Part shown: positions 8,301 to 17,300 of the stretch, piece after piece
Layout: every line of letters begins with the position of its first letter
Numbering within the stretch: the stretch's first letter is position 1
DNA from: a virus
Length of the DNA stretch: 64,000 nucleotides
Reading direction: 5' to 3' (one strand)
Virus record (IMG/VR): IMGVR_UViG_3300005264_000830
Span: 1 to 64,000 of that record
Notes under the pieces: model-generated
The model's input: the letters and a program-made list of their open reading frames with translations, nothing else
Database searches by the model: none
Told to the model about the DNA's origin: nothing
Made by a program: the position numbers and the translations under genes

Positions 8301-11300
8301 GGCAGCCAACGTGTAATACCAAAATTTGCTACGTATAAATCTGGATTTGAAAATTTATATGAAGATTTAAAAGAAACTAAAGCTTTAAATATGGATAAAG
8401 GGTATGCTACAACTATACAAGGGTTTGGTGTACGTCCAGGTGCTTCTAAATTTAAAGAGGTTAGTAAGACATCTAAAGCCATGTTATTAGACTTGGCCTC
8501 TGTATCTAAAAAAACTAGAGCCGATATAATAGATGATTATAAAGCTGCTACAATAATAAAAGGTAAAGAAATAAAAGATCAGGGAAGAGTAGAATCATCG
8601 GAGCAGTTTACTGGCAAAATTGATAATACTTTAGCTAATGTAGAGCAAGCATTTATAGATGGAAAACTTGCTGCAGAAGACTTCATAAGCACAATGGATG
8701 ATTTAGGACTTACTACAGTTGATGTAGTAAAAAATATGGAATCAGTAGACTTTGAGAATATATATCAAGTTTTTAAACGTATGCTCTCATCTGACACAGG
8801 TACAAAACCACTTACAACTTTAGCTATGAGTCCAGACTTTGATAAAAGCATTCGTGATTATGAAATGAATATGAGAAAATTAATTGGTACTATTCCAATA
8901 GCTGATTCGTCAAGACCAAGACGTTTTTCACATCAAGAAAAGATAGTAAATTTACAAACAATGGCATCAGATGTATATGACGGATCAACTGGCGCAGCAC
9001 AGTTTAATTCTGAGGAACAAAAACAGTATATACGAGATTTAAATTTAGTGCTTAAGGACTTTATAAGTAATTCAGATACATTGAAAGGTACTAAATATGA
9101 AAGAAATATACCAACAAGTGTCTCAAATTTAACTAGTTTAGGTGTACCGGAAGAACAAGCGTCTACATTAAAGGAATTTAGAAATTCTATTAAGTCAGAG
9201 GACTCAAAATATCTAGCCGCTTTAAATGCTACCAATGTAAAAATGTACACAGATACTCTTACTGATTATGCACCATTTGGACAATTCCAGCAGGCTGGTA
9301 GGAATATATCAAGTACTACTAATGCTATGTCTTATAGACCTACAGATTCATCAATAGGTACTGATTTTCCAAGTTTACGTACTACAAAAGAAAATGAAAC
9401 CATAGCTGCAGGTAGATATGGTTCTCAAGGATATGGATTTAATGTAATAGCTGAATTAAGAAATACTGCTAATACTTTTGAGGATCAAATAGTAATAGCT
9501 GGTAAATTGGGAAAAATATTAACTTCAGTGACAAAAACAATAGTACAGCCTTCTGCATTAGGAAGATCTAGTTTGACTGATGCAAGAGGAAGATTGAAAG
9601 ATGTACCTGACAAAGAGCTTGGAGTTAGTACTATTATAGATGGTAAAGAGAGGCAAAACTTAGTAGATGTTAGGAAGAGTATAGATGATCTTAATAGAGT
9701 ATTTCAAAATGTATTAGGGGTGCCGCAAAAATACAGAGGGCGCGCAGATAAAGCGCTAATAAAAGATATAGAACAAGCAGTAACTGTTGTACGTGGTGAA
9801 GATCTAAATATACAAACGGCTAAAATTGCTGAAACATTTTTTAATTACTATGGCAGAAAGTTTACCACCAGATATGGTTCTAAAGGAGTTTCAGTTCAAT
9901 CTACTGCTGGTGTAGTTGACAAGTCTCTTGTCAATAAATTAGGTAATATTAAAAATATCAAAGTTTTGGATGATACCAGTAGAGAGAATACTGGTTTAGG
10001 TTCTGCAATTATGCCTAGAAGTATGGGGGCGTTAATGTCTGATATATTTACTAAGTATAGTAAAGAATTGGTAGCTGGTGGGTATGATGTTACTGAGTTG
10101 AAACGAAGTTTGCAAGAAAGTGGTAATAAGTTTATGATTAGTATATTTTCTAATTCTGATTTAGGAGTAGTTCCTAAATATGAAGCAGAAGCCCAACGAA
10201 TACTTTATACTAAGGTATTTGCAGCTCTTAATAGTTTAGATTTAGGTTTTTCATTAGGTAAAGACATAGAAGGCATTAAGAAATTTAAAAAGGACTACTC
10301 ATCGGAGATTGAAGATGGTAAATTATATGAAGAGAAACCTATAGATATAAGAATAAGCTCATATGGGGCAGGCAAGCGTGGTTTACAGACTGAATTATTG
10401 GAATCCGCTATGGGTAATGTGGTAGGTACTGGGCAACAAGGTTCAACTACTCTTAACACTAATTTTAAACCAGACGTATACAAGAGTATATTAGGTACTG
10501 AAGGTGGGGGTAAGTTTCCTAGTCTAAGTGAGTACAGTAAGGCTCTTGGTTTTACTGTGGTAGACAAAAATACAGGAGAAATGGAAAAAGAAATATTTAA
10601 TATGTTGGCCATACAGAAAGATATTATATCCGAAAAGGAAGCAAGTAGTTTAATATCTAAAAAAGATTCAAAAGAAGGAATTACTATAGAGCAGCAATCT
10701 AAACTAGATGAGAGAATGGCAGTACAAGCGCAAGCCAGATCAATGGCCAAATTAGAGGCATCTTCCAATTTTTATTCTAATACGATAGATGAATTTGGGA
10801 ATGAAAGAAAAAGCATCATCGGGCCAAAATTTGTTGAGATAGTGGAAGATCCAAATGCAAATCCTCCTTGGAGCAAGTCAGATATTTCAAAACAGATAAA
10901 AGGGGAGCGTTTAAATATCCCTGCCTTTGGAGCATACGCTTCAATTTTTGGAAAAGATTCTAATATAATAAGTGAAATGTCAAAGAGTATTCCATTGGAT
11001 GCAAAAAAACATTGGGAATATTTAAAAGCACTACAAGCTATTACTGATGAGACTGGGGTTTTAAAAGATAACCTACTAAAATCTGCTCAAAAAGTGGACG
11101 TAAGCACACTAACTACTTTTACTGAGTCTACTGGTACTTTTATGCCATCAGAGATAGATTCTGGAAGAAGTTTAATTAACACTATATTAGATACTAAAAA
11201 ATTTCCAGGTGCAATAAATCTTCAAATTCCAGACTCAAAAGATCCAAGCAAACGACAAGATTTTTATGTTCCAGGAGCTTTAGCAAGAAGTACTTATCCA

Positions 11301-14300
11301 GAACCAAACATCGCAGGAGAACGCGGATTAGACCTAATTTCTAGAAGACTTACTAGAGTGGTAGATGCTGCTAAAGAAGTAGATAATCTTAGAGCTTCTG
11401 CTGATATAACTAAAGATGGTAGTACTCGTATATCTGATACTAGAGGAAGAATTGTTAATAGACTAACTAATCTTCGTAAAGAGGTTGATACTATAGTAGC
11501 AGCTATAACTAAAAATCCAGAAAAAAGAGAGGATAAACTAGGTAGATTAGAGCAAATATTAGAAAGTTTTAGACCAGCTCTAACTACATTCGGTACTGAT
11601 CCAGATATTAATTTGACTAGGGGAGTACAATATGGAAGTGCAAATGCTACTTCTGCCCAAACATACATAGATGATTTTTTATCCAGACAGAAAGGAAAAA
11701 ATAAACCTATTGAAAAAGCATATCAAACCACTATTAATGAAGCAGTAGACCAACTTATAGGACCAAATCCAAATAATTTAAAAACTGCTCCAGAGCGAAG
11801 AAATGCAGAAAATATAACAAGTAAAGCTTCCTCTTTTGGTGTAGATAGGATTGATAGTTTAGCACGTAGTTTAAATGTAAACCCAGCAAAAGACGATGAT
11901 CGTTTAGGCAAAAAATTAGATGCTTTAGAGCGTGCTAAAATAAATTACTACCATACTCTAGCTAATACCGTACTTGGTAAAACAGGTTCAGTTCAAGAGT
12001 TTTTATTTACAAGAAAAGTTCCTGCTATAATGGCAAAAGCTACTAATGCTGTAGTAGACAAAACTGAAGATTTTAAAAATTTTAAATCTAGTCTAGAATC
12101 TATCATTACAGACACAGAACTAGATACAGGTATACTTAGTACTTTGGAGAGTGCTATCGAAGAAATAGATAGTATTGCTGCTAAACATTCAAAGTCAGTG
12201 TCGGCTCAAAGAAAGAAAGGGTTTGTAGTACTTAAACAGCATCAACTGGGAGTACCTGAAGAGCAGGCAAAGAGATTACCTGCAGAGTTTACTAAAACTT
12301 TTTCGTTTGATTCAAAAGGAAATGTCTCAAGTATGCTAAGTAAAGAAGATCAAACTAAAGGTGAAACTTTGAAAGATCTTTTAGAATACAGAGAGTCGTT
12401 ACAAAAAGGGATAGCAAATTTAGGATCAGATTCTGAATTACGTTCTTCTGTACAAAAAGATTTAGATCAAAGATTAACTCCATATATAGAGAGTGTTCGT
12501 TATCCATTTACTGGAATATCATCAGTACAGCCATATGAAGCAAAGTTGTTAAGTCCTGAAAAAGGAAAAAGACAATTAAGTAAGCATTCTTTAGCGGTTC
12601 CTGGAATACCTGATTTAAATATTGAAGAGTTCGATATGATGAAGAAGTCTATTGATGAGGTCGTTGATAAATTAACCATGAAAAGGGAAATAGAATATGG
12701 TAAAGTTTCCCCAGATACTGAAGAAATTTCAAGATTGACACAAACTATTCATAAATTAAATGAAGCAATTTCTAATGTTATACCAAAGTATGTAGCTCAT
12801 CAACAAAAACTAGATTTTGATGGTGATCAAATAGAAATACATTCTGCAAAAACTGCTGCTTCTAGAAAGGAAATTGAAGCTCATTATAAAAAATTAACCA
12901 CTTATGACACTACAGGGTCGACTACTGCTAAAGCTTATGGGGATCAGTTTACTTATGATGCAGTTAAGGGTGCAAAAATAACAGGTAAGTACACATTAGC
13001 AGAGCAGCAATTAGCTTTTGAAAAGAAATTTCCAAAAGAAGAGGGGTTTGGTTATTTAAAATCTCCCTTTTTAACTAAAGAATTAGAATATCTACAACCA
13101 GAGAAAAAATTAGAGATTTTGTCCAATATTCCAAACGAATTGGGGGTTAAAGGGGATCCACTCTCAATATTAAAAAATGTTGTCGAAGATTCATTTAAGA
13201 ACGATAAGATAAAGCAGAAGCTAAATACTATTTTAGACGCTGTAAAAGGTAAAGATGGGGATCCTTTAAAATATAGTACTGTTTTACTTAAAGCTCTAGA
13301 GAAAAATAGCCCCAGATATGCTAAAATAATTAATAATAGTGTAAGTGACGAATTATATAATAAAAAATATCTTAATACTGTAAATGCACAATTATTTAAA
13401 ACTAATGTAGGCCCTGATACTGAAGCATTAAATCGTATATTAAAAATAGTAGAGCATAATATAGGTTTTGGGCCTGGCATGGCAGAAACTGGAAAATCTG
13501 ATTATAATTTTACAGAATCATTAGAAAAACGTTATCCAAAGGATCTAAAGATTTTTGGAGACGAAATGGGCCAGGAATTAAATTTCCTAATTAATGAAGT
13601 GGTACGGGTTGGAATACAGAAAGGGCTTGATGTTAAACATGCTGGTGAAATTCCAATTGCTGAAGAAATTACTAACTTACTTTCTCAAAGTAAGCCAGGA
13701 ACTGCGAAATTATTACAAAAAATAGAAGAAGGCGGATCCTATAGTGACTTAAAAGAATTACGTGATGCGAATAAAAAAGCATTGATGGCCCGTTTAGGTG
13801 ATTTTTCTACAGAAGATTTATTAATAGATGCTTCTAAAGTTGCTTCTGGAAGAGGGCAACAAAAACTAATTACAGATTGGCAATCAGAACAGGCAGAAGG
13901 AAAAAATATTCGCCCAGCTGTTAAAGATTATTTGGTTAAAGAATTAGGTTTTGAAAGTTTTTTAGGTGATATATCTAGACAATTAGAAGAGGCTACTTAT
14001 AATGGTATTATAAAAGGATTTTCTACTATGGCTCCATCAAAAAGAGCAGAAATACTAAAAGGACAAACTCCTGAAAATTATGCTAGATATAAAATTAAAA
14101 AACAACTAGAAAGTGGTGGTTTAGACATAAAGAATCTGGCAGAAAATCAAAATACTCCTTTATACAAATATAGGTCTTCAGGAGCAGATTTATATAAACA
14201 GCGTGGAATTTACCAAGAAACTATGGGGCATGACGTTACTGTTCCAGAAATAGAAGGGAGGTTTTTGGGACAGGATAAACAGTTTAAAGAATATAGAAAA

Positions 14301-17300
14301 AAATTGGCAGAATCAAAAGCTGTAGCAAAGAATATGCAGTCTAGTTTTGGAGATTTCACACAGTCTGGAATGTTAGGGGATGATAGTTATTCTATATTAT
14401 TAAAGGAGAGTATAGAAAAATTACGTAAAGATGCTAAAGATATAATTTTATTAAATAAGAAAGCAGATAGAGATGCGGATAAGATAGGGCTATCATTAGA
14501 AGAAAAATTAAATGTAGCTTCATTACAGGAGTTGTCTAACGAGGGTAAAAGACCTTTAACTCCTGCAGAAAAGTTGATTGACCCTAAACATGCTGCAAAA
14601 CTAGAGATAAGTAAGCCTATAAAATCTAAATTAGATTCTTTGTCTGCTACTTTAATGCAAGCTACTAATAAAGACGCGTATACTCATTTAGAGACTTTGG
14701 GTAGGAAAGTAGGAGTATTAGGAGTTTCTTCTGAAACTATGGCAACTAGGGATATTGATTATAGACCTATGGCAATGCGTATAGCTAAACAAAAAATGCC
14801 TGACCCTAGTCAACAACAAGGTGAAAAATTTGAAAAATTAGTATCTTCTATAATAGATAAAGCAGTTATTCTTGATCAAGCAAAAACTATTTTGGATGCT
14901 GCGAAAACTAAAAAATCAGAAGGTATATTTTTGGAAGGGCTATTTCCTAGATATGATAAAATGGCCAGTCAAGGAGAATTTTTTGATAGTACAAGAGCGG
15001 AAGTACAGGTTAGTAATAAAGAACAAATGGCAAGAATACCTAGGAGTCGAACTACTGGTGTAGGATTTGATGGTATGGCGGCCGAAAGTAGTGGAATGCT
15101 TTCCCCTGGACAAGGACCGGTACCAGTCTATTTAGTAGGAGTAGCTTCTGATGTAATGACTGCTGCAGAGTCTACTGGGGTTCAATTTAGTCAAGCAAAA
15201 AGTTTTGCTCAAACAACTACTAAAGAAAAAATTCCTTTAGAATTATTTAATCGCATTGAAGAAGCAAAAGAAATTGTAGATAAACTTACTGGTAAACTTA
15301 ATGACGCTGATACTAATGAAAGTAATTTTGGAGAAAAATATAGAGCAAGCCAACTAAAAGGCACTAGTGAAGGGCTTAGAAATAGAAATAATCAAATTGA
15401 AGCAATTAAAGAGGTAATGACTAAATTTTCTACTAAATCAACACCCGGAGAAGACGTAAGGTCCGACATAATGACATCATCTTCGCTTGTTGGTACAGGA
15501 ATGCATGTCAAATTACAAGAAGAGCTATATAAAAATTTAAGTAATGTATCTATTGAAGTACCTGTAAAATTTGAATCTGAGATTGCAGGAGAAGTTTCTG
15601 GTACTATTGATGTACTTCAGAGAGATGATAATGGGACAGTACAGAAAGTTATAGACATTAAAACTCTTTCAGACCCAGCCTTTAAGCATATAGAAAAAGC
15701 CGTTGAAAGATTACAGAAGAAAAAAGGAACCACAGAAGTAGATTGGAAGGATGTAAAAGAAGAGTTGTCTGGTAAAGGGGCCAGTTATAGATTAAAAAAT
15801 GAAAAATTAGATGAAGTGGCTTCTCAGCTAAATTTATATTTAGCTTCAGAGCAAGTAGGAAATAAAGCCGCAAAAGCAGAGGCTCATTTTTATAGCAGAG
15901 CAGTCGGTGGGGAAAAGAAAAAAGCGGTAGTATCGTTTAGTTTTGATCCAAAACGTTTAGAACGAGATATGTCAGCTATTAAAATTGCTAGAGATACTAT
16001 TTTAGCCGAGCAGGGAGAAGGCGCTTTTGCTCCTACTGCTTCTTTTAAACAAGCAGAGGCTATAGCTGCTAAATTAGAAAAAATTAAATATGATGCAGAA
16101 GAAGTAAATAAACTTATTCGAACTGGTAGAGATTATAGTGATGTAACTCAATATAATATGTATAGAGGATCTGCTGCCAGTTCTCATGGTAGGGGTGGCC
16201 CTAAAGCAAGGATGGCCACAGAGGCTAAAAGGGCTGCAGCAAAAAAAGCTTTTGATTTAGACCAAAATTTAACTGCTAAACCTGTAACATCTGGTAAGTT
16301 ACTTTCTGATGTTCATACAAATTTAACCAATTTGCATAAACGATCTAAATTATTGTACGCTACTTTAGAACGAGGATCGGTAGGCACAGAGGGGCCAGAT
16401 TTTGAAATGCTCCATAAAGAAATTAAAAAAGCTATATTAGAAATTACCGATTCAGGCCCTAAAAGAATGGATTTTAGTAAATTAGTAACTGATTTGAGTA
16501 AAAAAGGAGAACTAAAACGACGAGACGTAACTAAAGCTTGGCAAACATACAATATTGCTCAAGGGGATTACTTTGTAGAACTTACTGAACGTATGAAGAA
16601 GAACTTAGAAGAAGACCCATACGATGTAAGTAAATATAGTGATTATGAATCTACTGTCAAAAAATTTCAGAAATTTGTAAGAGGATCTCTAGGAAAACGT
16701 ACAGATATTTATACTTATAATAAACAGTATGTTTCTCCGGAATTAGCAAGAGGAGCCCAAGTTTATTTAGAGCCAGAACAGTTAATGAAGAAAGTCTCTG
16801 GCCCGTTAGGAAATGATGAAGACTTATTAAAAACGTTTAAACAAATGGTAGATGTGCCATATGAAGAGTATCCGTCCCCTAAAGAAGCAGTAAGAACAGC
16901 GTTAAGGCAATTAGTTAAAATAGACGACGAACTATTAAATATATATACTGATGCTGAAAAGGTAGCTAGAGTAGGCGAAGTTATAGAGGGGGCTTGGGAT
17001 TTTAGTAATATAAAAGTAAGTTTAGCTAGAATGAAGGCCGCCTTAAAGTTGTTAAAAGAGAACTCATTTGATGAAGATCCTGAAAAACTTGAATATTATG
17101 ATAAATTATTTAAACGTGTTTCTGGGCTAGACACTATGTACGCTGATATGGATTTTGGTAATGCTCAGACAAAAGACGCTACTACTGGTACTTATGGGGA
17201 TATTGGACTTATAAAAGTTCCTAAAGTTTTTTCTGCTACTGAACAATTAGCATTACATGAAAGAAATGTTAAAAAGATTACTGAGTATTACCAACGTTTA

